Notes under the pieces: model-generated
What the model was told of the DNA's origin: nothing
What the model saw: the letters and a program-made list of their open reading frames with translations, nothing else
The model's database searches: none
Origin: Hysterium pulicare CBS 123377
Taxonomy: Eukaryota; Ascomycota; Dothideomycetes; Hysteriales; Hysteriaceae
DNA length: 38,040 nucleotides
Assembly (NCBI GenBank): GCA_000467715.1
Contig: AJFK01000229.1
Coordinates: 1 to 38,040, forward strand
Direction of reading: 5' to 3'
Position numbers and translations under genes: made by a program
Part shown: piece after piece, positions 18,151 through 29,366 of the stretch
How positions within the stretch are numbered: position 1 is the first letter of the stretch
How the letters are laid out: each line of letters begins with the position of its first letter

Positions 18151-20262
18151 ATGGATTCCATAATGCCGGCTCCTCAGCGAAGGGCACGACGGAAGCGAAA
18201 GCAGTCGGCTGGACCTCCCACTCTACAATTCGTGACCGCCACAGATCCGAAGCAGTTCAGAGACCAAGCTGTACGGCGAGAAATACGCTCTCAAGCAATG
18301 ATACAATATCGGTACAAGACTGATCAACTGAAGAAGAAGAATCGGAATGCATCAAAAGACAGCTTAGGGGTGACGCCGGTTCTGGAGGAACATTTACCTA
18401 TCCTTATTAAACGACCGCCCTTGGTGGCACCCAAAAGTCTTTTTTCTGGCCCACCAGAAGCGTATATGTCTAGATCGCAGAAGATCTATCTCAGAGATGC
18501 GGACTTCAAAGAACGTTACTCTTGGCTACAATCAGTTTCTAGCACAGCCACTAGTGGTATCTCCAACTCTGAATCATCCTCTTTTGCTCTCCCAGAACGT
18601 ACTTCTATCTCTCTGTATCAAGAAACGTTACAGATCATTGAGCAAAACAGAGTTGCCCCTCAGAGTTTAACCGATCATAAAGACAATGGGACTGCCGAGG
18701 AAAGAAACGTACACCGTTTCTGGTCTGCCGTTTCTCAACTTGGAGATGGGGTAGATCCCTTCGAGGTCTTACCAAAATTCGAGCACCCCGGCCTTTCCGT
18801 ATTAGCTCTGGTTCGACGATGTGAGGTTTCTTCTCTTTGTTGCATTCGGCTTTTCCCGTCCATTGGTTGAGGAAGAGTTAATTCTGTTAGCCTCCTGTCG
18901 AGCTGCTCATGCATATCAGCTGTAGCAACATTGCGAGATGTACCCTATACTAAGTTTGAAATTAGGTACTAGGGTCTTCACCTGTCCAGCAACGATGGCA
19001 AAATGGATACCGCTTCTATTCACACACCCACATGCTTTGTTAAGCTCCACATGCTTGGTCTCGACATTCCTGGATATGCAAAACAGCTGTGCCGGAGACA
19101 GCGAGCGTACAGTAACGATCAAAGGAGAAGTCATCAGCTTCATCAATCGCCGCCTCAAAGATACTGCAACCCAAGTCGAAGACATGACATTAATCGTTAT
19201 CCTACATTTGTTTGCCGGAGAGCTCTGGACGTGCAACGAGACAACTCTCGCTATCCACGAATCGGGAATCGCACGCATTGTTACTCAACGAGGTGGTATG
19301 CATACACTTCCTGTCGGAGCATTGAGGGATGTATGCGCGTTGTAAGTGACAACATCATCTATCCGTTTGGTCGTGTGAGTCTCATCATACCTAGACTCAT
19401 GAATCATGGTTGCATCGTACGCGAAAGCATGCCGCTTTCGATCTTCCGAGACTACGACCCATCTCCCGAACTGCCCTCGGAGATGTCCACGGCCATTCCT
19501 GAATCGCCACTCTACTCTGCGCGTTCGGATCTTCTCGCCATTGCCGGAAGCAAGCATTGTTGCGAACATACGTATGAGCTCCTCTGCGATATGCGGGAGC
19601 TAACAGATCTATTCCTTAATTATCATGATGCTTTGAATACAGTTGAAGACATCGGGAAAGATGGCCCGAGCATATCTCAATATGCTTCACTTCCAACACG
19701 GTTCGAAGAAGATGTTGCCAACATCCGCTCTCGGTTGGTCTCGTCGCCTTCTGCATATACTGCCGGTACTCCCGTATCAGGAGACTGGGTCTATGAATCA
19801 TGCCGTATTGCTGCTCTCATTTACGTTACAGCCATCACCAACCGAGTGCCGTTTTCAGAGGCGTCGGATCCTGCCAAAACTCCCCTACTTTCAAATTCCG
19901 ACTGCCGGAAAGAATCTTCCGCTCGCAGTAACTTTCAATCTCTTCGTCTCGCTGATATTTTGTATGAAACCTTGAGCAAGACTGATTTGAGCAATATCTG
20001 GGGTGAAATGTCTGGCGTTCTTTACTGGATTACCCTTATCGGAGCTGCGGCAGCCCGCCCATCGATCGTTGAAAGGGCCACTGTACCATTAAGCCGAGAG
20101 GAAGCATATAGTGCATGGTCTCGCAGGTGCCTCAATATCTTCGCCACAAGAATCCTCATCATTCTCCTATTTGAACATCCAGTGTCGATCTGTGCAATGC
20201 AGAGGAGGCTGATTAAAGTGCAAGAGATTCTTGGAAGTGGCAATTCAAGAAGATTGGTCTGA
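18151..20262 (+). CDS. Fungal_trans_2-like regulator ('tachykinin family' type), 637 aa
   Basis: The protein resembles the fungal proteins often named 'tachykinin family', whose long middle region matches the fungal transcription-factor domain PF11951 and which lack a Zn2Cys6 finger. The first in-frame ATG is 18151. Exons are 18151-18820, 18966-19341 and 19395-20262; the first intron (145 nt) has a TACTAAG branch site, the second is 53 nt, and the phases fit. A basic RRARRKRKQS start is followed by the family hallmark LQFVTATDPKQFRD and EIRSQAMIQYRY. The middle shows FEHPGLSVLAL, then helical segments with FINRRL and MTLIVILHLFAGEL, and a long helical C-terminal half. The likely location is the nucleus. 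The exact second splice junction is less certain than the first. Confidence 0.75.
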
Positions 20263-21406
20263 TATCTTGATACGAGTAGCGTTGTCAAATTGGAGGATGC
20301 GTTTCGGGTGTTGAACTGGGTGGAATGCTCGAAGTCCTCCTTAACTTTGCAGTTCCGGTCACGTGCAAGTCTCACATGACCCTACCTAGGTAATGTTAAA
20401 ATTCGCAAGCCGTAGTTCTACAGTCGGTCAACGCCAATACTTCCGGTCATCGTGAATGATCATCGCGTATATGATGGCTCGACCTCTGGTCTCGTCTATC
20501 ATGGCCTTTCAAAAGACTGTTGCTATGCCTTCCCGCTGTTAACAGATGGCGACTCTTCACGGAAGGCCTTCGAACGCTGGTATTTCATCGCTGAGGGCAT
20601 GAAGCTCTACCGATTGCGTCAACTTAGTTCGAAGTTATGAGAACAAGACCGATTTATAATATAAATCCTTCGCTTGGCGACTTTTGCGCCAAGAAACAAC
20701 AGCCGAACTGGCAGGAGGAGCCACGCAGCAAGGACTTCTATACGATAACTACAATTGGAGAACCAGGCAGATGTCGCTCAGCAATTGAGATCGGTGTTCA
20801 CTAGTTGATCATAGCCGTTTGCATTGTATGGCTTTAAAGGATATAACCCATAGGAGCGCGCTTTATCACCAAACTGACCAATCAGAGAGCGCTACGCTCG
20901 GCTGGCGGAAGCTGACGGATCCTATATCGAATTTCTTTGAAATCCAGACTCGAGTGTCTCAAACCGACTACTGGATCCTTTCGATCCTCTGGACTGGATC
21001 CGAGACGGATTTGTACAAGGCGACTCTAGAACTGGGTCGCCTAAGCTTTGGCATCATCTACAGCTGGTACTTTGTGGGTCAATTTGGGTGCTTATCTTCG
21101 CTAAGCTCATTTTCTTTGTACGTGTCATTGCCTTAGTATACATGTCTCGAATCTTCTTCAGCTTCTCTGGATCCTTTTCGTCTTAACAACAATTTAAAAA
21201 TGTTCTGAAACTTCTCCTGCACCACGCGCTATTGGTGAGTCGTGTGGCTTCCCGAATATACCGCTGGGCAACTCTCCTTCCGCTCCTTCCGCAGGAATGT
21301 CAGCTGTTGATGCTTATTTCCCCGCGTGTGACTCAGGTCCGTGCAAAGCCCGGTTCTGTTTCGATTTCCATACTTCTATTACTCTCGGCTCGCTGCTCTT
21401 TTTGAG
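20263..21406. other. intergenic region before the 729-aa membrane-anchored protein gene
   Basis: I see no supported gene in this 1.1 kb. Open frames at ~20450 and ~20820 begin with GTG/TTG and have no splice support. A short perfect inverted repeat CTTGGCG...CGCCAAG at ~20673-20692 is too small to interpret. The downstream promoter should lie in the last few hundred bases. Confidence 0.5.
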
Positions 21407-23596
21407 ATGCATTCCCACCGTATCAAAGCTTTAGTTGCCAGCGTTGCAATCATTCTTGGCTTAGCAGGCATGGGAATAGTCGTTATCAGGTTTCTTCATG
21501 TTCGGAGATCTTCTAACTCTAGGATCATGAAAGATTCTAAGGACTCATACTCGGAAGAAGATGCCGTCGCGTCCTACTCTATGGATCAGTCGTGGAGACA
21601 CTGGCTGTTATCAAAGCAGCACTCTCTACCAAAAGTCCCTGCTCTTGCAGCTATCATCGAGGCCGGAGATGGACGTATCTACTCCTCATTACTTTTTGAA
21701 CGCATATCTCTATATCATCTTGGGCCTGCTGCTCTATCATCATGGGAGCCACTATACGAGAGCTTTGCCAATGAACTGGCAAGCAAGCCACTTAGTGAAA
21801 GGGCAACATACCCGTCTCATCTCTACAAGTTTATGAATGACCGGCGAAATCGATTAAAGAGGACCGTGTCAGCCAGGGGACCAAAACCACCGCGGCCACC
21901 GATGTCGACGTCACGTAGGAATACTCTGGATCTCTCCGAGAAAGGAAGGATTTCTATCCGCCAGCTGAAAAGTTCACCGGAGTTAATCAGTTGCTCCAGT
22001 CCATTGCCATCATCCCAGTCTCCACGAACCCAAGATTTTAGGCACCATGCATCCTGGATGGACAACCTTAGGCGTATGGAGATACACGACGGCAAGAGCG
22101 TGGTACCCGTCGCTCCCGAAGAGCTAGCTTCACTAGCACTTGTTCTTGGGATGCAGATCGAGCTCATCAACCCCACCACCGAGAAGAAAAGCAAGATCCC
22201 GAAACCTTCTGTCCGGGCCGCCGGTGCCTTCGGCATCTCCCTGTCCGGTGAACCCGCAGCTGATGGTACATATCTTCTCCAACTCCAGCACGCTAAAGGA
22301 TCTTTATCTCAACAGCCTCCAAAAGGATCGGGCTACTCCACGCTCTTCGCAAAACATCTCGCTTGCGGTTCTCTTCCAATCTCCGAAAACGATCAAAGCA
22401 TCCAATCCATCCTCCTCGACCATAAGACTCTCAAAGCAATCAAGACGGGAGCTAATCTCGTCCTCGATCGCCTCGAGAAACCTACGAAGGGATTAACATA
22501 CCTCGACCGTCTCTCCTCCTCAAAAGTAAACTCATACTACACCCTCGTTCCCTACACCTCCTCAGCCACCACATCACCACAATCTAAACCCTCGTTATCA
22601 ACTCCCCTCATCTCCGCCATCTCCGCCCTTCCATTCACAGGCGGTCTCACACCCTTCGCTTCCACCCCTCTCCTCCACACGGTCCGCTTCATCGCTTCAG
22701 GTGGCGCACCCTCCGGCCGCCTACTCCAGCGCCTGGAAGATCTAATCCACAAAGTGCACCGCTCTTCCCCACATCTCCAACTCTTCGGTCCACTTCTCTC
22801 AGACACGAACCTAAAATGGTGGATCCGAGAACGGCAGAATCTTGGCGAAAACCCGGAAGCGCGATTCGAAGACAACGTACCAAGGGTCGGTCGATACATA
22901 ACACTACTCGAGAGATTAATAGCGCTCGTGCCAGATATGGCGAGAGGGGAAGTGCTGGATGCTGTGAGGGAGGGTATGAGAGCGGAGGTTGAGGCGGCTT
23001 ACTTGGTCGCACTCGGCCGAGGGCAGGGCGAGCTAGTAGTAGAACCAGGTCATGCTTACGGCACCACCATTCCGGTGGCTTCCGGGGATGAGGTGACTGG
23101 TGCGCTCCCACAGTACAACGCACTACCCTCACAAGCATCGATACCGGCTCCGACACGTGCGCATCCAAGACATAGTTGGTCTCTCTCGCGTCGTGACTCG
23201 GGTCTCGCTTCACACCGCAACAGTCTCCATGAGAAGAGATCTAGCAAGCGCTGGAGTATCGCTGATAAACGGCTCAGCCTCAATCTCAATCTCAACGAGA
23301 GTCATCGCGCTAGCATCGCTGAAAAGAGATCGAGCACTTCGACTGGGGCTTCGACGCCTTCAGCATCGTCCGTCTCGTCGGAGCTTAGTCTGGGGCAGCA
23401 ACTTGAGTTGATCTTGAAGCTGCCGTTGCCGTTGGATGTGGGCAGTGTGGTGAGAGTCGCGAGGTTGGTGCTTGTTGCTTGGACGTACTCTGTTGAGGGT
23501 GTTGGGTGGGAGGGTGATGAGGGTGAGGGTGAGGGTGATGGAGGGGTGAGATTGGTGGATTTGGACGCTTTACCGGGGAAGATGTATCTGAATTAG
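21407..23596 (+). CDS. conserved fungal hypothetical protein with N-terminal membrane anchor, 729 aa
   Basis: Single-exon gene. The frame is open upstream, but the first ATG is 21407 (MHSHRIKALVASVAIILGLAGM). Residues ~8-30 form one hydrophobic segment followed by HVRRSS, so the bulk is probably on the cytosolic side of a membrane. Residues ~165-220 are Arg/Ser/Pro-rich low complexity. The region ~225-390 (PVAPEELASLALVLGMQIEL, AAGAFGISLSGEP) looks folded and conserved-like. A second folded part (~430-560) contains FIASGGAPSGRLLQRLEDLI and a WWIRERQNLGENPEARFEDNVP stretch, followed by a Ser/Arg/Leu-rich linker (RLSLNLNLNESHR) and a hydrophobic C-terminal region. I recall similar uncharacterised proteins in Pezizomycotina but know no function. 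It converges with the PXB gene across 289 nt. Confidence 0.75.
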   Translation: MHSHRIKALVASVAIILGLAGMGIVVIRFLHVRRSSNSRIMKDSKDSYSEEDAVASYSMDQSWRHWLLSKQHSLPKVPALAAIIEAGDGRIYSSLLFERISLYHLGPAALSSWEPLYESFANELASKPLSERATYPSHLYKFMNDRRNRLKRTVSARGPKPPRPPMSTSRRNTLDLSEKGRISIRQLKSSPELISCSSPLPSSQSPRTQDFRHHASWMDNLRRMEIHDGKSVVPVAPEELASLALVLGMQIELINPTTEKKSKIPKPSVRAAGAFGISLSGEPAADGTYLLQLQHAKGSLSQQPPKGSGYSTLFAKHLACGSLPISENDQSIQSILLDHKTLKAIKTGANLVLDRLEKPTKGLTYLDRLSSSKVNSYYTLVPYTSSATTSPQSKPSLSTPLISAISALPFTGGLTPFASTPLLHTVRFIASGGAPSGRLLQRLEDLIHKVHRSSPHLQLFGPLLSDTNLKWWIRERQNLGENPEARFEDNVPRVGRYITLLERLIALVPDMARGEVLDAVREGMRAEVEAAYLVALGRGQGELVVEPGHAYGTTIPVASGDEVTGALPQYNALPSQASIPAPTRAHPRHSWSLSRRDSGLASHRNSLHEKRSSKRWSIADKRLSLNLNLNESHRASIAEKRSSTSTGASTPSASSVSSELSLGQQLELILKLPLPLDVGSVVRVARLVLVAWTYSVEGVGWEGDEGEGEGDGGVRLVDLDALPGKMYLN

Positions 23597-23885
23597 TGGT
23601 TTCGAGGCGAAGAGTGAAGGAGAGTGTGAGATGGGTGGGCGTAGCGTAGACTGGAAATTTGGATACGATACCCTTCAATTGGTTATGAGGAGCTGGAGTT
23701 TCGGATTGAAGGATTGTTCGACTATGAAATAGGGTTTTTCATGTACTATACTTGCTATGCAATCATGTCTATGCTTCCTTCTTCAAGTTCTTCGAATTCC
23801 CATAGGGTAATTCCATGCTCTCTTTATGGCGGCACACGCAGAACCCCGCTGCTGCTCTACTTTCCCAGAAACTTCCAAATCGCGC

Positions 23886-26079
23886 CTAATCCGACGGTCC
23901 CATAACCTCCATTCCCTTCAAAAGATCCTTGAATTGCTCGCCGAGCGCCTCTACCACTTTGTCCATTTTAATCTCCTCCTTGCCCACCTTTCTCTCATCC
24001 TTGGCGCTACCTATACCACCTTCCAATCCATCGCCATTGGTACCCTTCCCTTTCCTACCTCTTCCATTGATCAAACTCACCTTCCCGCCTTTATCCATCT
24101 CTCCCTTGACTTCCCAACCTCTCCTTACTCTGCCTGATTTTGTCGCTGGTGTTATCAGCGTGGCATCAAGCAGGGCGTGCCAGCGGACGAGGTAGATTCC
24201 GGGTCCATGGGTTGTATTGTGAGAGGTGGGTGAGAGGATGGATTTCAGACGATGAAGAGAGGATTTCTTAAGCTGAGAAAGATGGTTGGAATGATGATCT
24301 AGTAGGGGCAACACCGATTCTTGGGTTTCGGTAGGGAGCGTGGTAAAGAGGGTACTGAGGATGGGCGTAAGAGCTCCAGCGGCAGGTTCGGAAGATTTGG
24401 TTGGTGTCGGATCTGATGTCGAATTGTCGTGGTTGGTTTTTGGACTGGGAAGCGAGGACGTTGGTGGAGTTGACGGTTCACGGAATTCGGCTACACATGC
24501 TTTGGCGTACTCGCGCCACTGATCTGTGAGCTCTGGGGCGTTTTTCGCAACTTGATGGAGGAATTTGTGGGATGAAGGGATGTGTTTCCGGAGTAGTGCT
24601 ACGTAGTCTTCTACAGAAGGGAGGTGATTCGATTCGTTGTCTGGCTTTTCGAGGCCGTTCTTGGCATGCGGAGCTGGGCTGTTGCTTCGACTCCCAGGTC
24701 TGCTACCTGTGTCGTTGTTCTTGTTTTTAGGTTTGCTGGTCTTGATTAGATCTGTGATGAAGTTCTCTGCGTCTGTTATGGTGCCAGACAGATCGACGGC
24801 GTTGTGGACGGAGCGGATGATGGGGTCATATGCGGAGACTAGATCGCGGATAGCAGAGGTCAAGAGATCGGGCTGGAGTTTGCACAGAATCTTTGTCAGT
24901 TCTTCTCGGTCTCTTATAGATAAGAGAGTGGAGTAGTATTCGAGTGCTACATCATGTTGATGGTCGGAAAGATCCGAGATGTCGATGGATGGGGAAGCGG
25001 ATTCCAAAATCTCGGTCACTATGGATTTTGACTCGGAAATACTCTTCTCACGAGTAGATTCGTGGTTAGGGCGAGACGAGTAGACATAAGACTTTATGGC
25101 TTCGAAGGCTTCTTTTGAGGGAGCGTCAGGTGTCTTGGAAAGTTTTGTGGCGCGTTTTTGGAACTCCGAAGTATCCCAAGCCATTACTTGGGACATTATT
25201 TGCTGCAACAAATTCATTCCATCGTTGGCATTGTTGCTTAGACCCATCCAATTCGTGATCGCCCCAACGCTCAGCTTGGTGAGGACCAATCTCACCATTC
25301 CGTTTATCATTGTTGCAGCGTTTCCCACTCTCAGCGTCTGCCGTATCATCATGTATGGAACGAGCCGATTGATATTCTCGATGAGCTTAAGGAGATATTG
25401 GCCGTCGGGCGACATAACAAAGACGTGATGCATGAAAGATGCTAAGCTGCGCTGTATTAGTGTGTGCTGCATGGAAGGAAGGTATATGGTCCTACTTCAG
25501 AAGTATGTATTCATGTGCGCCCTGCACCAAAGGCGAATGATCCTCCAATTTCGATGTCTTGGCCGTCTTCTCAAACAGCTCATCCAATGAGTCTTCGTAT
25601 ATGATCTCCTGCAAGAGGTCTTCCCATGCTTGTTGTACATGCTCAGCTTTGGAGGTATCATACTTCCTTTCGGTCGTCTCCTTCTCTTTCTTGGGATATC
25701 CACCGAGGACTCCTCGGGCCACATATTCCAATATGGCGGAAATAGCCGTAGCCAGGGTCTTCCGGGATCCAATAGCGCCCTTGTCATAACTTTCCGACAA
25801 TTCAGCTTCTGCGAGCTTTGCCACCAACGCCTGGCATTTGTGCTGCCAGAAGTCGAGCGAGATAGTATTCAGACCCGGCAATCTCAGGACAAACTTGTTC
25901 AGCAGGTTCTGCAGAAGGGGACTCGCTGTTTGTACTCCCTCCTCTTTCTTGAATGGGTAGCCGTAGTGATCGATGGCAGAGGGGGATTTGAAGTTCTCGA
26001 TCTCGGCGTAGGTTTGGTGGTGGACGAGGATGTCGAAGAGAGCGTGCGCCTGGGCTGGCGACAGAGTAGAGGGAGACAT
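23886..26079 (-). CDS. PXB / DUF3818 (PX-associated) protein without evident PX domain, 714 aa
   Basis: The N-terminal ~130 residues match the PX-associated domain PXB (PF12828): LSPAQAHALFDILVHHQTYAEIENF and LLQNLLNKFVLRLPGL. From about residue 185 the protein matches DUF3818 (PF12825): HHVFVMSPDGQYLLKLI, VGNAATMINGMVRLVL, GAITNWMGL. Exons are 26079-25496 and 25446-23886. The 49-nt intron has GTAGGA, CACTAATAC and GCGCAG, and the phases join cleanly as LLN|LASF. ATG 26079 gives MSPSTLSPAQ, the expected domain start. Relatives usually also carry a phosphoinositide-binding PX domain, and yeast Lec1 is linked to lipid and membrane contact biology. I see no PX signature here. The C-terminal 200 residues are Ser/Pro and then Gly/Lys-rich. 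Confidence 0.85.
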
Positions 26080-26818
26080 GAGGCGGTTGGAGTGTGGAGG
26101 GCATGGTGAAGGTCGTTGGGCAGGTGAGCGTGTGGTGTGGCAGCTTGGAAGGTGAGGCCGACTCCACACGTCATGCCGCCGGAATCTTGAATTGCTCTTG
26201 GCGCCCTAGACTCTCCGCAGTTTGGCGTGGCGAAGTCAACGCGAACCTCGCTCCGCTTCACTTTCCGCCTTTCACCATACGCCTTTCACCTTTCATCTTT
26301 CCCATTCATTGTTCGGTGCATCCAGGTCATTCCATTATCAGCTTCGTGGAGCTGGTGTGTTCGTTGCGCTAAGTACATCTGTCAAACGCGGGCAAATATA
26401 AACCAGTGGAAACCCAGAAAGGAGACAGCCAAAGTGAGCCAAGTAATCCAAGCCAAGCAGAAAGCAAAAGAGAGCCAAATTAGGCCTAACCAATCTCAGG
26501 GAGGAAGAAAAGGGGATCCAAAGGAATCAAACCAAAGAGAAAGCAACGGTGAGGAAACGTGAGGCAAAGTCGAAGAGCATTTTTCCAGCCAATGCACCTT
26601 GCCCAGCAACCGGTACCCAAAGAAGACTGTAAAGGAAAATGGTTTTCTGCAATCAAGTAGTCAAGAAGGCCAAAGCAACCAAAGCAACAACACATCTTCC
26701 GAGCCGCATGCTTCGACCCTCGTCCAGACAACTGTTCCCACTCCGAATCAAGAAGCTACCATAGCCTCGTATGGCGTAAACACATCAATAAGCCTTTCGT
26801 ATCCCCTCCGTAGACGAA
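26080..26818. other. spacer upstream of the PXB gene
   Basis: This 739 nt stretch holds the promoter and leader of the PXB gene and the 3' region of the BTB-like gene at 26819-27835. A-rich and AG-rich tracts lie at 26400-26550. No supported coding frame. Confidence 0.5.
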
Positions 26819-27835
26819 TTAGATGGCCACGGCGGGTTCGTTCTCTTGGGTTGCAGTGTTGGTGAAGTTCCTCCTAACCCCCAGTCTTCGCATCTCTAGG
26901 GGCCGCACATGCGGGACGTGGCTGTACTGGTAGAATTTTTCGATCTCCACGTACAGGCGCGGTTGGCTCTCGGGCCACGGAGCAAATGGCTGTGAGTTCC
27001 ACACGAGCTGTTTCAATAGAGTGTTGAAAACGTCATCCAGGTACGTCTCGATCTCATAACTGTCTGCCATGCGTCCTCCTCCGCGCATAATCTGCTGCGC
27101 TGACGTTTTCTTCGCTTGGATCAAGTCGGAAATGGGGGCTTTCCAGGAGTAAGAGAATGTGGCGATGTTGGCGGCCATTAGGCAAGCATATTTGGTCGGT
27201 GCCCATTGGTTCTCTCGTTCCCAGACTGCCTTGATCTGTTTTAGGCGCAATGGGCTCACCATCATTCGTTGTCCAATAGCGTCGTCTAGCGCCAAAGCCT
27301 GTGCCGTCATTCCCAAGAGTCGAAAAGCGTCTGAAAGGCCGATGTAGATGCTGACATCCCCCAGCACTTTCCAGGGAAGTGTGACGAAGTTTGCGTGATT
27401 GCAGGCCTGCTCCATGTAGAGGACTGCAAGCTTCATTGACAGCGCGGTTGTATATCCGTCTGGGAATTGGACTGCCATCCTACCGTGCCGAGGCTCCAAG
27501 AATCGACCGATCTCTGGTGCGAAAAGGTACATAAGGGGCTTTGGTACTCTCTTGTGAAGTTTTGTGGCGCCAAGCCAAACATCCAGATAGGGACCCTCTT
27601 GGGCGATTTTCTTGCGGTAGATAGCTTGATATCGGTGCAGTTCTGTGATGGTCCCATTTCCAATTTTGATGCGGTACTGAAAGGAGTCTAGGTCACGACG
27701 TACTCTTCCCCGGAGCTCCTGCACAAATCCAGGGAGTTGCGCAACTGTCGGAGGACCCCAAACCAGGACTGGTGGCATAACGAAGCTTGCGGCTTCGGGA
27801 TTATACTCACTGTGGTAATAGATTGTAGGGAACAT
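26819..27835 (-). CDS. divergent BTB-like paralogue 1, 338 aa
   Basis: Member of the BTB-like group that fills the right part of the window. The frame is open upstream, but the first ATG is 27835 (MFPTIYYHSEYNPEAA). Residues ~83-112 (EGPYLDVWLGATKLHK, PLMYLFAPEIGRFL) follow the BTB/POZ plan of strand-turn-strand then helix, without the usual conserved His. The characteristic second part follows: a KLAVLYMEQACNH helix, IYIGLSDAFRLLGM, LRLKQIKAVWER and APTKYACLMAANI. The C-terminus is basic, ending NEPAVAI. Family knowledge: such lineage-expanded BTB-like proteins are common in Leotiomycetes and Dothideomycetes and mostly have no known role. Single exon, apparently intact. Confidence 0.65.
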   Translation of the reverse strand: MFPTIYYHSEYNPEAASFVMPPVLVWGPPTVAQLPGFVQELRGRVRRDLDSFQYRIKIGNGTITELHRYQAIYRKKIAQEGPYLDVWLGATKLHKRVPKPLMYLFAPEIGRFLEPRHGRMAVQFPDGYTTALSMKLAVLYMEQACNHANFVTLPWKVLGDVSIYIGLSDAFRLLGMTAQALALDDAIGQRMMVSPLRLKQIKAVWERENQWAPTKYACLMAANIATFSYSWKAPISDLIQAKKTSAQQIMRGGGRMADSYEIETYLDDVFNTLLKQLVWNSQPFAPWPESQPRLYVEIEKFYQYSHVPHVRPLEMRRLGVRRNFTNTATQENEPAVAI

Positions 27836-28313
27836 CTTGGCTAGGAGCAATCTCGGAGGGTCAGAGAATGGTGTTTGTGGTGGATGGGATGTCTCAAGTG
27901 ACGCGGGATGGTAGGTAACCAAAGAGGTGACACAGACATTCCATCTGCCGAAGTTCTCCCTACCCTCCCGAAATCAGCTTCCGACGGTGTCCATAGAACG
28001 ATTAGGCTCTGGGAAGTGTTTAAAAAGTTCTATTTGTCTATAAGACTATCTCACTGTACAGTAAGCCTAGATTTCTATTACACTTCCTTTAAAAAAGTCT
28101 TCTATCCTATTTTCAAGGTCCTAGAAAAGGTTTCCCATTAATATTCTCTATCCTGGGTCCTTTATAAAGTATGCTAGTTTCCGTGTACTATTTCCATACT
28201 CTCACGTCCAGATCATCTACTATTTTAGTCTTTCCCCAGATCCAGTCTACTGCAAACCCGCTTTATCATCAACTGTATATCACCAATATCTCGAGTTCTG
28301 CGGGGTCATTTGA
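27836..28313. other. AT-rich, CpG-poor spacer
   Basis: No coding frame. From 28001 to 28181 there is not a single CpG and the text is rich in TA and TATA-like words, unlike the flanking genes. This may be a mutated repeat remnant, but no element can be named. Confidence 0.45.
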
Positions 28314-29366
28314 TCATTTCTCTTTCCGATCGAACCTCCCCAAGATTTGTGCTGCCCGTGGATCACCCCATCGCATATGATTGCCCCGTCGCTCCCTCTC
28401 CGGAAACGCTCCAGCAGCCCGTCCCCACCAGTTCGGATCCTTGACCAGGTTGTTCAACGCCTCGTTTCCTGGCCTCTCCAACCAGTAGTACACGAGGTTG
28501 TCCCATCGACTCACTGCGTATGTGCCATAACGCTTCGTGGATCTTAGAAGGGGTATAGTTAGTATCTGCTTCAAAAGGGAGTTTTAAGCACTCCCAGAGC
28601 CCGCTTAATGCTTTCGCTCTCAAGTGTTTCCAGCTCGACATGCCACTGGAGAGGTGTTGCTGTAGGGACTCATACATGGTGGATATACAAAGACGGAAAC
28701 CTGGTATTTATAACCGGACTTTACTTACATGTTTTCTGCAACCTTCTGCACCCACTCGGAATTCACGTCCTTCTTTTCCATCAACCATACATCCTCGATT
28801 TGCTCAAGTGGGAGCTTGAAGACGCGCAGGTATCGACCGATTCCTTGGTCTAGCCGACTCACTTCCCGTCCCATGTTGAACAAGCTGAAGACTTTGTGCA
28901 TACGCACTGCTTTAGGCATAGGAAAGCGCTTGTCGTGGACGTAGAAGTCTTCATTGTAGACGTGCGGGGCATAGACGCACAGTAGCATCCAATCGATGAC
29001 CAGATCAATGGACTCCCGATCCGTGGAGTTTGGTGGGAGTTGGATAACGCGCGTGGATGAGCCCTCCACTTCTTCGATCCAGCGAACAAGATTCGGCGCA
29101 AAGAATAACAGAAATTGTAGAGACCAGTGTGGCTCAAGAAGGATTTCGCTATTATGCTCGATTTGCACTTTTGGCTGTGACTTCAGAATCTGGTCGCGTT
29201 GTTCGGTCGTGTAGGAAAGAAGGATGTCTCCAACGCGCTGGAGTGGAGCTCGCGAGTAGGTGGAATTTGCTGTTGGGGCTGGGTCTTGTGGCGAGCCAGG
29301 GGAGTTACTCAAGGCTTTCTCCTCAAGGGCCGCGAGAGTGACTCTGCGAGGAGTACGATTCGACAT
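28314..29366 (-). CDS. divergent BTB-like paralogue 2, 288 aa, one intron
   Basis: Start ATG 29366 (MSNRTPRRVTLAALEEKA). Exon 1 is 29366-28729 and exon 2 is 28542-28314. The 186-nt intron has a GTAAGT donor and a perfect TACTAAC branch site before a CTAAG acceptor; phase 2 joins as VAEN|I|STKRYGTYAV. The C-terminal exon (SRWDNLVYYWLERPGNEAL, then DPNWWGRAAGAFPERERR) clearly reads as protein and aligns by pattern with KYTYFMIKNMHIKY of the 36293 gene. N-terminal BTB-like part: VQIEHNSEILLEPHW, LLFFAPNLVRWIEEV; then LVIDWMLLC, MHKVFSLFNMG and LEQIEDVWL. The AAG acceptor is unusual, so a different short exon arrangement within the intron is possible. Confidence 0.6.

Noticed and set aside
20673-20692. 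Inverted repeat CTTGGCG-CGCCAAG as a terminator or transposon end.
   Set aside because: Seven base pairs with a short loop are expected by chance, and no associated gene or target duplication is seen.
20819-21136. 105-codon open frame upstream of the 729-aa protein gene.
   Set aside because: It starts at TTG, has no nearby ATG and no convincing splice partner, and its composition is unremarkable.
2220-23596. A secondary-metabolite gene cluster around the MFS transporter and the regulator.
   Set aside because: No polyketide synthase, NRPS, terpene synthase or tailoring enzyme is visible in the window, and transporter and regulator are 12 kb apart.
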